Under the pieces are notes generated by a model that saw nothing but the letters and a program-made list of their open reading frames with translations, was not told where the DNA came from and did not search any database. A program made the translations under genes and the position numbers. A stretch of DNA of 54,025 nucleotides, taken from the NCBI GenBank assembly GCA_946055165.1, contig CAMGFA010000006.1:1-54025 (forward strand), in the 5' to 3' direction. This document shows, in pieces, positions 8,188-16,691 of this stretch (the first letter of the stretch is position 1; the number at the start of each line of letters is the position of its first letter). The stretch is from an uncultured Bacteroidales bacterium. GTDB lineage: Bacteria; Bacteroidota; Bacteroidia; Bacteroidales; UBA932.

Positions 8188-9237
8188 TTACATTCCGGCA
8201 ATGATTTCAAGACATTGCAGCAGCCAGAGCGCCAGCCTGTCCACAATGCGGCACATAAAGCCGCATAGTCCCGGCAAAGGCAAAAGCAGCAGAGCAATTA
8301 TGCTCATATTTACAAGAAGAGAGCAGAGCGGCAGAGCCAGCAGATTGGTGAGCAGAAAGTATTTGGGCAGGGTCCCGAAGCGCAGCCATACCAGCGGAGC
8401 CGTGAAGGCCTGGCAACTCAGGGACATTGAAATGGAAGTCCATACGGCTGCTGCAATGCTGCCTTTCTCGTCGGGATAGAAGGCTTTCAGGCGCCCAAAC
8501 AGCAGAACAATCCCCATACAGGCCGCGTAGGAGAGCTGAAAGGAAAGGGAGCTGATTACCGATGGATTGGCTGCCAATTGGAAACAGGCTGCGTAACAGA
8601 GCACGGGAACAGGCTCGCAGCGCCTGGAGGGCAGCAATTCCCCGAGGCAGTGGAAGAGCACGAAAATGAATGCTCTCACAAGGGAAGGGGAAGCCCCGCA
8701 AATCATTGTATATAGGCCCGATGCGGCAATTACCAGGCAGTTGCGTGCAGCTTTGGCGGCGGGGGATCGGCCCAAAAAGAAAAGGCTTGCCTTGAAAAAG
8801 GCCGCGACAATTCCCAGATGCAGCCCCGACAAGGCCAGCAGATGGGCGGCGCCGCTCTTTGTGAAGTTGGTCCGGATGTCCCGGGGCAGGGCGTCCTTCT
8901 GCCCGCTCAGCAGGGCCAGCAGCAGATTGGAGCTCTGTTCCCCTTCCAGAGGAAGCGAGCCTATTGTGTTTCTCAATGCTTGAAGCATCTGCTCCGCGAA
9001 AGGGATTTCCCTTCTGATGGGCAGCAGTTGAGAGGTCCAGCAGACAAGCATGCCGCACAGGAACAGGAGGGGTATGGCAAGGCTCCTTTGGCCTTTTTTC
9101 AACAGCAGCACAAAGGCTGCGGGCAGCAGGAAACAGCAGACAAGAGCACCTGCAAAGGCCATTTCGGGGCACAGGGAGGCAAGGGCGGTTCCGGCTACAA
9201 AGGGAAGGGTCAAAAAAAGATAATCGAAGCGTTCCAT
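8188..9237 (-). CDS. comEC: ComEC/Rec2-type DNA-uptake channel, short form
   Basis: This 349-residue polytopic membrane protein has the ComEC signature LSGLHLGI (about residues 133-140) and the conserved GASPSLVRAFIF helix. An N-terminal pair of hydrophobic segments precedes a short extracytoplasmic region and the Competence channel domain. Full-length relatives usually add several helices and often a metallo-beta-lactamase domain; here the protein stops at CLEIIAGM, just where the channel would normally continue, and a foreign gene fragment follows in the same frame. It may therefore be truncated, although short ComEC forms exist in Bacteroidales. The start is ATG 9237; a TTG two codons upstream is less likely. 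It is divergent from ackA. Confidence 0.75.
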   Translation of the reverse strand: MERFDYLFLTLPFVAGTALASLCPEMAFAGALVCCFLLPAAFVLLLKKGQRSLAIPLLFLCGMLVCWTSQLLPIRREIPFAEQMLQALRNTIGSLPLEGEQSSNLLLALLSGQKDALPRDIRTNFTKSGAAHLLALSGLHLGIVAAFFKASLFFLGRSPAAKAARNCLVIAASGLYTMICGASPSLVRAFIFVLFHCLGELLPSRRCEPVPVLCYAACFQLAANPSVISSLSFQLSYAACMGIVLLFGRLKAFYPDEKGSIAAAVWTSISMSLSCQAFTAPLVWLRFGTLPKYFLLTNLLALPLCSLLVNMSIIALLLLPLPGLCGFMCRIVDRLALWLLQCLEIIAGM

Positions 9238-9274
9238 AGTCAAGTATTTTGTGCTAAGATACTCTTTTTTTTGC

Positions 9275-9282
9275 TAAATTTG
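9275..9282 (+). promoter_or_regulatory. -7 promoter element of ackA
   Basis: A perfect TAAATTTG ends 7 nt before the ackA ATG. A TTTTG at 9247-9251 could be the -33 element, though 23 nt is a long spacer. The short distance predicts a leaderless ackA mRNA. Confidence 0.65.
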
Positions 9283-9289
9283 CGCCGTT

Positions 9290-10498
9290 ATGAAAATACT
9301 CGTTATAAATTGTGGAAGTTCGTCCATCAAGTACCAACTTCTGGATATGCGCAGCGAAGAGGACTACTCTCTTCTTGCAAAAGGAAATCTTGAGAAAATT
9401 GCCCTTCCGGACAGTAAAATTACACATAAACCTACTGGAAAAGAGCCGGTTGTGAAGGTGGGTCCCGTTCCGGACCATACCGAGGGAATGAAAATTGTGC
9501 TCGCCGTGCTCACAGACCCTGAATGCGGAGTAATCGGAAGCTTCTCCGAAATCGACGCAGTTGGTCACAGAATAGTGCAGGGTGCCGATTTCTTCCAGGG
9601 CTCGGTGATTGTTGACGAAGACGTGATGGAAAAAATCCAGATCTGCTGCGACTTCGCTCCTCTCCACAATCCTGCCCATATTCTGGGAATCAGGGCCATG
9701 CAGGCCGTGCTCAAGGACGTGCCACAGGTTGTTGTCTTCGATACAGCTTTCCACCAGACAATGGCTCCGAAGAACTATATGTACGCTCTTCCATACGAGT
9801 ATTACGAAAAATACCGCGTGCGCCGCTACGGTGCTCACGGAACCTCCCACAAATATGTGAGCATGAGAGGTGCCAAGGTGGCCGGGCTCGATCTTGAGAA
9901 CAGCCGCATAATCACCTGCCACATCGGAAACGGCAGCTCCGTTACCGCAATAAAGAACGGCAAGTGCATAGACACCTCCATGGGTTTCACCCCTCTTGAG
10001 GGAATGATAATGGGAACCCGCTGCGGAATTATCGACGCCAATATAGTTCCTTATATAATGAAGAAGGAGAATCTCACTCCGGACCAGATGACGGACATCC
10101 TCAACAAGAAGTCAGGCTTCATCGGGCTTTGCGGGAAGAGCAGCGATATGCGCGATGTTGTGGGCTACAGCGAGCAGGGCGATGAGCGTGCCCAGCTGGT
10201 AAGGGACAAGACCGTGCTCGACATCATGAAGCTTGTTGCAGCATATATTGCAGAGCTGGGTGGCGTGGACCTTATTGTCTTCACTGCCGGCATAGCCGAA
10301 AACAATCCTTGGCTGAGGGAAGATGTGATCAAGAACTTCGCCTTTATGGGCATTGAGGTGGATCACGACAAGAACGAAGCTGCAAAGGGAGAGTGCATCA
10401 TTTCTTCGGAGCGCTCCTCTGCCCTTGTCGCTTCCATCCCTACCGATGAGGAACTTATGATTGCAATTGACACAATGAGATTGACACAAAAACAATAA
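9290..10498 (+). CDS. ackA: Acetate kinase
   Basis: This 402-residue cytosolic enzyme makes ATP and acetate from acetyl phosphate and ADP. It has the family N-terminus MKILVINCGSSSIKYQ, the conserved VVFDTAFHQTM segment, YGAHGTSHKYV, GNGSSVTAIKNG with DTSMGFTPLEG, and the C-terminal FTAGIAENNP. Its length and N-terminus fit acetate kinase rather than the ~355-residue butyrate kinases. It is followed 5 nt later by a phosphotransacylase that supplies the acyl phosphate, so the pair is a fermentative ATP-yielding module. Transcription likely starts at the TAAATTTG element 7 nt upstream. Confidence 0.95.
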   Translation: MKILVINCGSSSIKYQLLDMRSEEDYSLLAKGNLEKIALPDSKITHKPTGKEPVVKVGPVPDHTEGMKIVLAVLTDPECGVIGSFSEIDAVGHRIVQGADFFQGSVIVDEDVMEKIQICCDFAPLHNPAHILGIRAMQAVLKDVPQVVVFDTAFHQTMAPKNYMYALPYEYYEKYRVRRYGAHGTSHKYVSMRGAKVAGLDLENSRIITCHIGNGSSVTAIKNGKCIDTSMGFTPLEGMIMGTRCGIIDANIVPYIMKKENLTPDQMTDILNKKSGFIGLCGKSSDMRDVVGYSEQGDERAQLVRDKTVLDIMKLVAAYIAELGGVDLIVFTAGIAENNPWLREDVIKNFAFMGIEVDHDKNEAAKGECIISSERSSALVASIPTDEELMIAIDTMRLTQKQ

Positions 10499-10503
10499 GA
10501 GAT

Positions 10504-11412
10504 ATGATCAGTAATTTTTCCGAACTCTTTACCGAACTCAAGGCAAAGAACATCTGCAAGAAGTTGGTAGTTGCCTGGGGTGTGGACGAACACAGTATAG
10601 AAGCTGCCTACAAGGCAGTGGAGATGGGTTTTGTGAGCGCCACTCTGGTTGGCGACCGCGCAAAGATCGAGTCAGTATGCTCTGCACAGGGCTTCGACAT
10701 TTCCAAATTCGAGATTGTGGACGAGCCTGTTGAACTTGCTGCCGTTGCCAAGGCTGTGCAGCTTGTTCACGACAAGCAGGGCGACGTTCTTATGAAAGGC
10801 CTCTGCTCCACAGACAAATTCTTGCGCGCCATCCTCAACAAGGAATGCGGACTTCTCCCTCCGAAGGGCCTTCTCAGCCACGTTGGAATTATCGAGAATC
10901 CGAATTATCACAAGCTTATGTTCATAAGCGATATGGCAGTGGTTCCTGCTCCGGAGTTCCGCCAGAAGGTAAAGATTTCCGGCTTCCTGCTCAATGCTGC
11001 CAAGTCTTTCGGCATCGACTGCCCTAAAATTGCATTCATCGCGGCATCGGAACAGATGATGGACTCCATGCCTGCCTGCATAGAGGCTGCAATGCTCTCC
11101 AAGATGGCCGACAGGGGCCAGCTCGGCAAGTGCCTCGGCGACGGCCCTCTCGCTCTCGACGTGGCAATAGACGAAGAATCGGTTCAGATAAAGGGACTCA
11201 AGAGCCAGGTTGCCGGCGATGCCGACTGTCTCCTCTTCCCTAATATCGAATCGGCCAATGTCTTCTGGAAGAGCAACTCCAAGCTCTGCAAGGATGTGAA
11301 GCAGGGCGGTTTCCTTGTAGGAACCAGTGCACCTTGCCTGCTCGTGTCCCGCGCCGACAGCGCCGAGACCAAGCTCAATTCCATTGCAGCAGCAGTGATG
11401 TGTGCGAAATAG
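10504..11412 (+). CDS. ptb: Phosphate butyryltransferase-type phosphotransacylase
   Basis: This 302-residue enzyme converts an acyl-CoA and phosphate to acyl phosphate and CoA. Family segments include VLMKGLCSTDKFLRAILNKE, MPACIEAAMLSKMADRGQ, DGPLALDVAI, LLFPNIESANVF and GTSAPCLLVSRADS. Its length and these motifs match clostridial Ptb (~300 residues) better than Pta (~330). It sits 5 nt after an acetate kinase rather than a butyrate kinase, so its real substrate could be acetyl-CoA, butyryl-CoA or both. The CoA-transferase gene at 18.07 kb would be compatible with a butyrate or 4-hydroxybutyrate route, but no other gene of that route is in the window. Confidence 0.8.
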   Translation: MISNFSELFTELKAKNICKKLVVAWGVDEHSIEAAYKAVEMGFVSATLVGDRAKIESVCSAQGFDISKFEIVDEPVELAAVAKAVQLVHDKQGDVLMKGLCSTDKFLRAILNKECGLLPPKGLLSHVGIIENPNYHKLMFISDMAVVPAPEFRQKVKISGFLLNAAKSFGIDCPKIAFIAASEQMMDSMPACIEAAMLSKMADRGQLGKCLGDGPLALDVAIDEESVQIKGLKSQVAGDADCLLFPNIESANVFWKSNSKLCKDVKQGGFLVGTSAPCLLVSRADSAETKLNSIAAAVMCAK

Positions 11413-11413
11413 C

Positions 11414-11989
11414 CTAGATAAGGCCCGTACGCTTACCGAATTCGATTATCATTTCGGCCGTCCCCTGAACTCCGAGGATGGCCGAATTTATGCATAGGTC
11501 ATAGTTCGAGGCCACTCCCCATTCGGTGAAGGTGAAGAAGTTGTAGTAGTCCTGCCTTTCGCGGTCCTTGCGCAGCACCAGGTATTCGGCATCTTTCTGA
11601 GAAATGCCCAGCTCCTCCTTCATCCTGGCCACTCTCGTCTCGTAAGGGGCGCTGATGAACACGTCGATACATTTCATATCCCTGAGAACATAGTCCGATG
11701 CCCTGCCCACGAAGATGGCCGAGCCCTTTTCGGCTATGGAGCGTATGGTGTCGCTCTGAATCTTGAAAAGCTCGCTGTCGTTGAGCCCGGCTCCGAAGGC
11801 CCAGAAGCGGTGTCTTTCGTCGCTCGATTCAAAGAGGTCCTGGCGGAAGCCGCTTTTCTTTGCGGCCTCGCTGAGCAGTTCCCTGTCGTAAACGGGGATT
11901 CCCAGTCTGCGTCCCAATTCGTCGGCAACGGCTTTGCCGCAGCTGCCGAACTGACGCCCGATGTTGATAATTATGTGCTTTTGTTCCAT
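11414..11989 (-). CDS. Cytidylate kinase-like protein
   Basis: This 191-residue P-loop protein belongs to the cytidylate-kinase-like family. The N-terminal loop INIGRQFGSCGKAVADEL is a modified P-loop (G-R-Q-x-G-S-x-G-K), followed by VYDRELL and a C-terminal half with IFVGRASDYVLRD, a DRERQDYYNFF basic segment and YDLCINS. The start is ATG 11989, because the longer open frame upstream lies in the MATE gene. It is the last gene of the minus-strand operon, 4 nt after the MATE stop, and ends 1 nt from ptb in convergent orientation. The nucleotide substrate is not known; the authentic CMP kinase is probably elsewhere. Confidence 0.8.
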   Translation of the reverse strand: MEQKHIIINIGRQFGSCGKAVADELGRRLGIPVYDRELLSEAAKKSGFRQDLFESSDERHRFWAFGAGLNDSELFKIQSDTIRSIAEKGSAIFVGRASDYVLRDMKCIDVFISAPYETRVARMKEELGISQKDAEYLVLRKDRERQDYYNFFTFTEWGVASNYDLCINSAILGVQGTAEMIIEFGKRTGLI

Positions 11990-11993
11990 GTTC

Positions 11994-13379
11994 TTAAATG
12001 GCTGCACCCAGAGAGGATGCATCGTCACCGTCTTTTAATTTGTTGAATTTTCTGAACAGCGAGGCAATGCAGAGGGCTGAAATCACCAGGGACACGCTGT
12101 CGGAGATAGGGAAGCTCAACCACACGCCCAGTTCCTCGAACTTGACAGGGAGCAGGTAGAGCAGAGGTACAAGGATGAGCAGCTGGCGGGTCAGGGAAAG
12201 GAAGATGCTGGTCTTCACCATTCCCAGACACTGGAAGAAGTTGCCCGCAACCATGCAGAATCCCACTATGAACACCACGGCGTTGAGGTGCCTCAGACCG
12301 TAGGTGGCCCGGCTTATCAGTTCGGGCTCGGAAGTGAATATCCTTACCATGGCTTCAGGGAAGAATACGCTTGCAATCCAGCACAAGAGTGTAACCAGAC
12401 TTGCCCATGAAGCTGTGAGAACAAAGACTTTTTTGACTCTCGAATATTGTCTGGCTCCCCAGTTGTAACCCGCAATAGGCTGCATTCCCTGGCAGAGCCC
12501 CATAATAATCATAAGGAAGATGAAGGTAATCCTGTTGGCAATTCCGTAAGCCCCGATGGAAAGGTCTCCGCCGTATTTGCGCAACTGCTGGTTGATGAAC
12601 ATCGTGACAATGCAGCTGGCGCAGTTCATAAGGAAAGGCCCCATACCGATGGACATGGAGGATTTGGCAATTTTCCAGTCCAGATTGAAAACCTTCTTCT
12701 CGAAATGCACTATGTTCTTCTTGCGTGAGAAGAAATAGAAGGTGTAGCAGAGTGCCATAAACTGGCAGAGAACGGTTGCCAGAGCCGCACCCTTTATTCC
12801 CATGTCCAGCACAAAGATGAAGACAGGGTCCAGAACTGCGTTGGAAAGCACCGTGAAGATGGTCAGGCCCATCGCGGTCTTCGGATTGCCCGATGCCCGT
12901 ATTATCGTGTTGAGGCCGAAATACAGGTGGGTTACTGCATTGCCCAGCAGTATTATGGTCATATAGTCCTTCGCAAAAGGCATGGTGTTTTCCGATGCCC
13001 CGAAGAAATAGAGAATGGGCTCGAGAAAGCACAGCACCACCGCCATGAAGCTCAATCCGAAGATGGTGTTGAGGCTCACCACGTTGGAAAGCACCTTGTT
13101 CGCGGTGGAGTAGTTTCTCTGCCCCAGAAGCACGCTTGTCATAGTGGCCGCGCCCACACCGACCAGGGTTCCCAGGGCGGTGCTCAGGTTCATCAGCGGG
13201 AAGGTCACGGCCAGTCCGGAGATGGCGTACGCACCCACGTCCTTGATATGGCCGATGAAGATGCTGTCCACCATATTGTACAGGGACGATGCGGTCATCG
13301 CAATAATCCCGGGCACTGCATATTTTCGCAGCAGCACCCCAACCCGTTCAGTTCCCAGTTCTGTTGGTGCGTTGGCCAT
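11994..13379 (-). CDS. MATE-family efflux transporter
   Basis: This 461-residue inner-membrane protein has the 12-helix MATE architecture in two halves. N-terminal markers are VPGIIAMTASSLYNMVDSIFIG and ISGLAVTFPLMN; the second half has GIANRITFIFLMIIMGLCQGMQPIAGYNWGA. Members export cationic drugs or metabolites with Na+ or H+. The ATG shares its A with the TAA of the preceding FKBP gene (TAATG), so translation is coupled. The substrate cannot be predicted. The neighbours in the operon (NrnA-type phosphoesterase, FKBP lipoprotein, nucleotide kinase-like protein) do not point to one pathway. Confidence 0.9.
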   Translation of the reverse strand: MANAPTELGTERVGVLLRKYAVPGIIAMTASSLYNMVDSIFIGHIKDVGAYAISGLAVTFPLMNLSTALGTLVGVGAATMTSVLLGQRNYSTANKVLSNVVSLNTIFGLSFMAVVLCFLEPILYFFGASENTMPFAKDYMTIILLGNAVTHLYFGLNTIIRASGNPKTAMGLTIFTVLSNAVLDPVFIFVLDMGIKGAALATVLCQFMALCYTFYFFSRKKNIVHFEKKVFNLDWKIAKSSMSIGMGPFLMNCASCIVTMFINQQLRKYGGDLSIGAYGIANRITFIFLMIIMGLCQGMQPIAGYNWGARQYSRVKKVFVLTASWASLVTLLCWIASVFFPEAMVRIFTSEPELISRATYGLRHLNAVVFIVGFCMVAGNFFQCLGMVKTSIFLSLTRQLLILVPLLYLLPVKFEELGVWLSFPISDSVSLVISALCIASLFRKFNKLKDGDDASSLGAAI

Positions 13380-14398
13380 TATTGTTCAAGAAAGGTGATT
13401 TCGAAATAAATCGGGCAGTAGCCGGGGATGGCCGAGCCGCTGCCTGCCGAACCGTAGGCGTAGTTGGAGTTCATATAGACTCTTCCTTTCTCGCCCGGTT
13501 TCATATTGAGGATGCCGTAGGCGAAGCCGTCGATTACGTCGCTCGAGTTGCTGCCCATGGTGAGTTCCGATGCAGATTCGGCCCAGTTTATCTGGGAAGC
13601 GGAATAGCTGGACGATGAAGACCAGGTGCCGAAGACCTTTGCCGAATCGGCTATGTTGCTATCGACCCCGGCATTGTCCAGAAGCCTGCGGCAGCAGTAG
13701 TTGATATGCACTTTGGAACTGCTGGTGAAAGTGGTGTCCGGATTGGACGCCGGCTTGTCCTGGATGTAATAAACTCCGTCGGCAAGGGAATCGGCCTGCT
13801 CCCAGCTGCTGCCAAGAGCCTCTTTCATGCGCTCCATCTGCCACTTTATAGGGTCGCTCACTGCCTCCACGATGGTGAACTCGTAGATGAGGGCATCGGT
13901 GTCGCTGCTCAGGTTTTTAAGGTATTCCTCTCCGCTGGAGTAGCGCGATGTGTTCAGCAGCCAGCCCGGAATTGCAGCCTTGCAATGGCCTCCGACTCCC
14001 ATCATTCCGATGAGCTCCTCAAGGCCGGCGTAGATGCCGCCGCTTGCCCTGCTGGAGAACTGCGGCCCGTACCAGTTCTGCTTCTTGTAGGTGCCGAGCT
14101 GCCTTGCCTTGTCCTCGCTCGTGGTCTTGCTTATGGTGCCGTCGAGTTTGCAGATAGTGTATTCTATTCTCAGATAAGGCCATTTTTCGCTGTCTTCCAC
14201 GCTTTGGTTGGCTATGTCTCCCTTGTCCATTTCCATAATCCAGCTGCCGAGCTCCGTCTGCTCCCAGCTGCTCTTCCTGTTGAGAGTAACCCAGGAGTCG
14301 AATTTAAGTTTGCAGAGCTCGGCGGTGTTGTCGGCAGGGCTCTGCATGCAGGCTGTCGCAACAAGGGCGGCAGCAAAGTAAATCCAAGTATGTTTCAT
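13379..14398 (-). CDS. Lipoprotein with two FKBP-type peptidyl-prolyl isomerase domains
   Basis: This 339-residue protein starts with a lipoprotein signal peptide (MKHTWIYFAAALVATAC, lipid Cys 17). Two FKBP-like modules follow. The first (about 95-195) contains GLEELIGMMGVGGHCKAAIP and closes with LIYEFTIVEA. The second (about 225-339) contains LNMKPGEKGRVYMNSNYAYG and ends PGYCPIYFEITFLE. These match the family's core G-M-x-x-G-x-(K/R) and I/Y-P-x-x-x-x-Y-G pattern, followed by a hydrophobic closing strand. It would catalyse proline isomerisation or act as a chaperone at the cell envelope. The first domain is the more degenerate. It is coupled to both neighbours: ATGA overlap with the phosphoesterase gene and TAATG with the MATE gene. 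Confidence 0.8.
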   Translation of the reverse strand: MKHTWIYFAAALVATACMQSPADNTAELCKLKFDSWVTLNRKSSWEQTELGSWIMEMDKGDIANQSVEDSEKWPYLRIEYTICKLDGTISKTTSEDKARQLGTYKKQNWYGPQFSSRASGGIYAGLEELIGMMGVGGHCKAAIPGWLLNTSRYSSGEEYLKNLSSDTDALIYEFTIVEAVSDPIKWQMERMKEALGSSWEQADSLADGVYYIQDKPASNPDTTFTSSSKVHINYCCRRLLDNAGVDSNIADSAKVFGTWSSSSSYSASQINWAESASELTMGSNSSDVIDGFAYGILNMKPGEKGRVYMNSNYAYGSAGSGSAIPGYCPIYFEITFLEQ

Positions 14399-15414
14399 AA
14401 TTTTATCTGTTTCAAAATCAAATTGCTATGGGCAAAGTCCGGGATGTCCTGCGGAATGAGGAGCTTGCCTCCAGCAGCCTGCTCGTGCCCGCCTCCGTGG
14501 AAGAAATCCCTGGCCACGGCATTGGCCGATACCCCCTTTTTTGAGCGTATGGACACCCTTATTGTCCCTTCCGGGGATGTGTCTTCCCTCAGATATATGC
14601 TCATTTTGACTTTGGCAATGCTCAGGGGGATGTTCACCAGCCCTTCGAGCTCGCCCTCCTCCAAGCCAAATCTGTGCCAGCATTCGCTGCTGACCTTGAT
14701 TACGGCGAGTCCGTCGTCCCTGATTTCCAGATTTTCGCAGAGGATGTGCGAGATGGCCCGGACCCTGTTTTCGCGGCAGCTGTTGTAGAGGAACTGTATG
14801 ATTTCGTCCCTGTCCACTCCGAAGGCCAGCAGTTCCCCTGCCATCTGCAGGGTGGAAGGATATACTGAATTGGCGAAATTGTTGCTGTCGGTGGTCATTC
14901 CTGCCATCAGAGCCCTTCCGCAAAGGCCGCCGAAGAGTCCCTGCTGCTCTTCGGCGCTTTTGCAGAGCGCTTTGAGCACATAGTACACCACTTCACTGGC
15001 CGATGAGATATCGTTTTTGCTGAATACCAAATCGAACTCGTCTTCCGCAGGATTGAGATGGTGGTCGAAGAGGATTTTCGCCGCTTTGAAACTGCCCAAA
15101 GCCTGCTGCATGGTTTCCGATGCCCTTGAAAGGGAGTTCATGTCGGTGCAGATCAGAAGGTCTGCCTTTTCGAGGATTGCGGCGCTGTCCACAGGGGAAC
15201 TGACGGGACAGCCTTCTGCAATGAAGGAAAGGGATGCTGCAAAGTCCTCAAGCACCACCTTCACTTTCTTGCTCTGCAGGGAACGCAGATAGTGAAACCA
15301 GGCACAGGCGCTTGCGACTGCATCTCCGTCGGGATGTCTGTGGCTTGTAATCACTATATTGTGCGCTCCGGAGACAATCCGGGCAAGACTTTCCAGTTTC
15401 TCTTTGTTTTCCAT
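14395..15414 (-). CDS. nrnA: DHH/DHHA1 phosphoesterase, NrnA-like
   Basis: This 339-residue cytosolic protein has the DHH phosphoesterase metal motifs: SHRHPDGDA (motif I, about 24-32), DMNS, and the DHH motif proper in LFDHHLNPAED. A C-terminal DHHA1 domain ends with the GGGHEQAAGG substrate loop. NrnA-type enzymes degrade oligoribonucleotides (nano-RNA) and dephosphorylate 3',5'-pAp; the exact activity here is inferred. The gene leads the four-gene minus-strand operon and has a -7 promoter element only 5 nt before its ATG. Confidence 0.88.
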   Translation of the reverse strand: MENKEKLESLARIVSGAHNIVITSHRHPDGDAVASACAWFHYLRSLQSKKVKVVLEDFAASLSFIAEGCPVSSPVDSAAILEKADLLICTDMNSLSRASETMQQALGSFKAAKILFDHHLNPAEDEFDLVFSKNDISSASEVVYYVLKALCKSAEEQQGLFGGLCGRALMAGMTTDSNNFANSVYPSTLQMAGELLAFGVDRDEIIQFLYNSCRENRVRAISHILCENLEIRDDGLAVIKVSSECWHRFGLEEGELEGLVNIPLSIAKVKMSIYLREDTSPEGTIRVSIRSKKGVSANAVARDFFHGGGHEQAAGGKLLIPQDIPDFAHSNLILKQIKL

Positions 15415-15419
15415 CGCTG

Positions 15420-15427
15420 CAAATTTA
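15420..15427 (-). promoter_or_regulatory. -7 promoter element of the nrnA operon
   Basis: On the minus strand, TAAATTTG (15427-15420) is followed by CAGCG and then ATG. The predicted transcript would start at or next to the start codon. Confidence 0.65.
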
Positions 15428-15458
15428 ATAAATTATTGCATTTAATAAATGATTTTCC

Positions 15459-15466
15459 TAACTTTG
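15459..15466 (+). promoter_or_regulatory. -7 promoter element of the pseudopilin-like/DUF3822/rsmD operon
   Basis: A perfect TAACTTTG lies 50 nt before the ATG at 15517, so this transcript should have a real 5' leader of roughly 45 nt, unlike the divergent nrnA operon. Confidence 0.6.
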
Positions 15467-15516
15467 CTCGACTAAAACGACAATGTCAGGACAATAAAAG
15501 TTTAAAGCTACATACA

Positions 15517-16257
15517 ATGATTACTAAGGACACTTGGCTAAAGTTTATGCAGAACAAGGTGCTTAACAGAATTGTCACCTGGGTAGTTCTGCCTCTGGGT
15601 ATCATCGCCCTTTCTTATTTCTTGATAGACAGCATTTCGCAGCCTGTCAAATTCAACAAGGAAAAGGAGGCCCGCGAAAAGGTGGGAATCGAACGTCTCA
15701 AGGACATCCGTACCCTCCAGGACGCATACAAGAGCGTTTACGGCTACTATACCGATGATTTCGACTCTTTGCGCACCTTCTACAACACGGGTGATATCGT
15801 TGTCAAACTCGAAATCGGTTCCAAGGACGACTCCCTTGCAATGGCCCACACCAAAGATGTCAAGAAAACCCGTCCTTGGCTCAGGGGTGAAAATATGAGC
15901 AAGTACCTCAAGGAACTCTACGAAGCCGGAGACAAGAACCTCGTTTTCTCCGTGGACCAGAAGATTCCTGTACGCGACACCCTCTTCAGGGGCCGCGATT
16001 ACTTCAGCATCGACTCCCTGCGTACCATTCCTTTCTCCGGCGGCCGTGCCACAGAAATGGAAGCCGTTGTGAAGAAGGTATCGGGTGTGAAGGTTCCTCT
16101 TTTCGAGGCCCGCATGCCTTACCGCTACCTCCTTTACGGAATGGACAACCAGCTCAGAATCAACCTCGATGCAGACCGCAGGAATCAAAACAAATACGAA
16201 GGCCTGCAGGTGGGCAGCGTTTCAGCTCCTAACAACAACGCCGGTAACTGGGAATAG
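15517..16257 (+). CDS. Bitopic membrane protein with a pseudopilin-like N-terminal region
   Basis: This 246-residue protein of unknown function has a short basic N-terminus and one membrane helix (about 20-40, VTWVVLPLGIIALSYFLI). A helix (about 55-75) with ERLKDIRTLQDAYKSVYGYY then leads into a YYTDDFDSLRTF motif. A hydrophobic helix, then an amphipathic helix, then G-x-Y-x-x-D-x-x-x-L resembles type II secretion/type IV pseudopilins, although no prepilin peptidase site is visible. The C-terminal domain ends in an Asn-rich tail. The ATG at 15517 is the first sensible start. Its stop overlaps the GTG of the DUF3822 gene. The gene is clearly real; pseudopilin ancestry is an inference from pattern only. 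Confidence 0.7.
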   Translation: MITKDTWLKFMQNKVLNRIVTWVVLPLGIIALSYFLIDSISQPVKFNKEKEAREKVGIERLKDIRTLQDAYKSVYGYYTDDFDSLRTFYNTGDIVVKLEIGSKDDSLAMAHTKDVKKTRPWLRGENMSKYLKELYEAGDKNLVFSVDQKIPVRDTLFRGRDYFSIDSLRTIPFSGGRATEMEAVVKKVSGVKVPLFEARMPYRYLLYGMDNQLRINLDADRRNQNKYEGLQVGSVSAPNNNAGNWE

Positions 16258-16691
16258 TGACTCTGGTTCCATCACAATTTTACGACGACTCTTGTGCGGG
16301 AGAATATCTCGCACAAGTCGTTGATAAGCTTTCCCCCGAAGAGGTCCACAGCGTGTACCTCAAGGATTGGGAGGCTTATTGTGTTTTTCAGGGGGAGGAA
16401 CCGGTGCTCTGCCGTATGTTGCAGAGCCTTGCTTCCTTCGAAGAATACAATAAAATAAGCTGCTGTCTGGAAAACGGCAGGCTTTCCCTGGCCATTGCCC
16501 AGGGGCGGAGCCTTCTGCTTGCCAACAGCTACGCCTGCTCCGATTTCACTTCCGCCCTGTATTATATTCTTCTGGCAATGAAATCCCTGCAGCTCAATCC
16601 CGAAGTCTCCACCGTCTGTTTCTCTTCCCCTCTGGAAGAAGAGCAGTCAATGCTTCTCTACCATTATTTCAAGGCAGTAAAGCAGTTATGA
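16257..16691 (+). CDS. Short DUF3822-like protein
   Basis: This 144-residue protein begins at GTG 16257, which shares its G with the upstream TAG stop. It resembles the DUF3822 proteins that sit next to rsmD in many Bacteroidota, mainly by position and by the pattern LVPSQFYDDS near the start and a C-terminal helix-strand unit with YYILLAMKSLQLNPEVSTVCF. Typical members are about 250-280 residues, so this copy is roughly half length and probably keeps only part of the fold. The stop TGA overlaps the rsmD ATG. No biochemical role is known to me. The family call rests partly on context. Confidence 0.6.
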   Translation: MTLVPSQFYDDSCAGEYLAQVVDKLSPEEVHSVYLKDWEAYCVFQGEEPVLCRMLQSLASFEEYNKISCCLENGRLSLAIAQGRSLLLANSYACSDFTSALYYILLAMKSLQLNPEVSTVCFSSPLEEEQSMLLYHYFKAVKQL

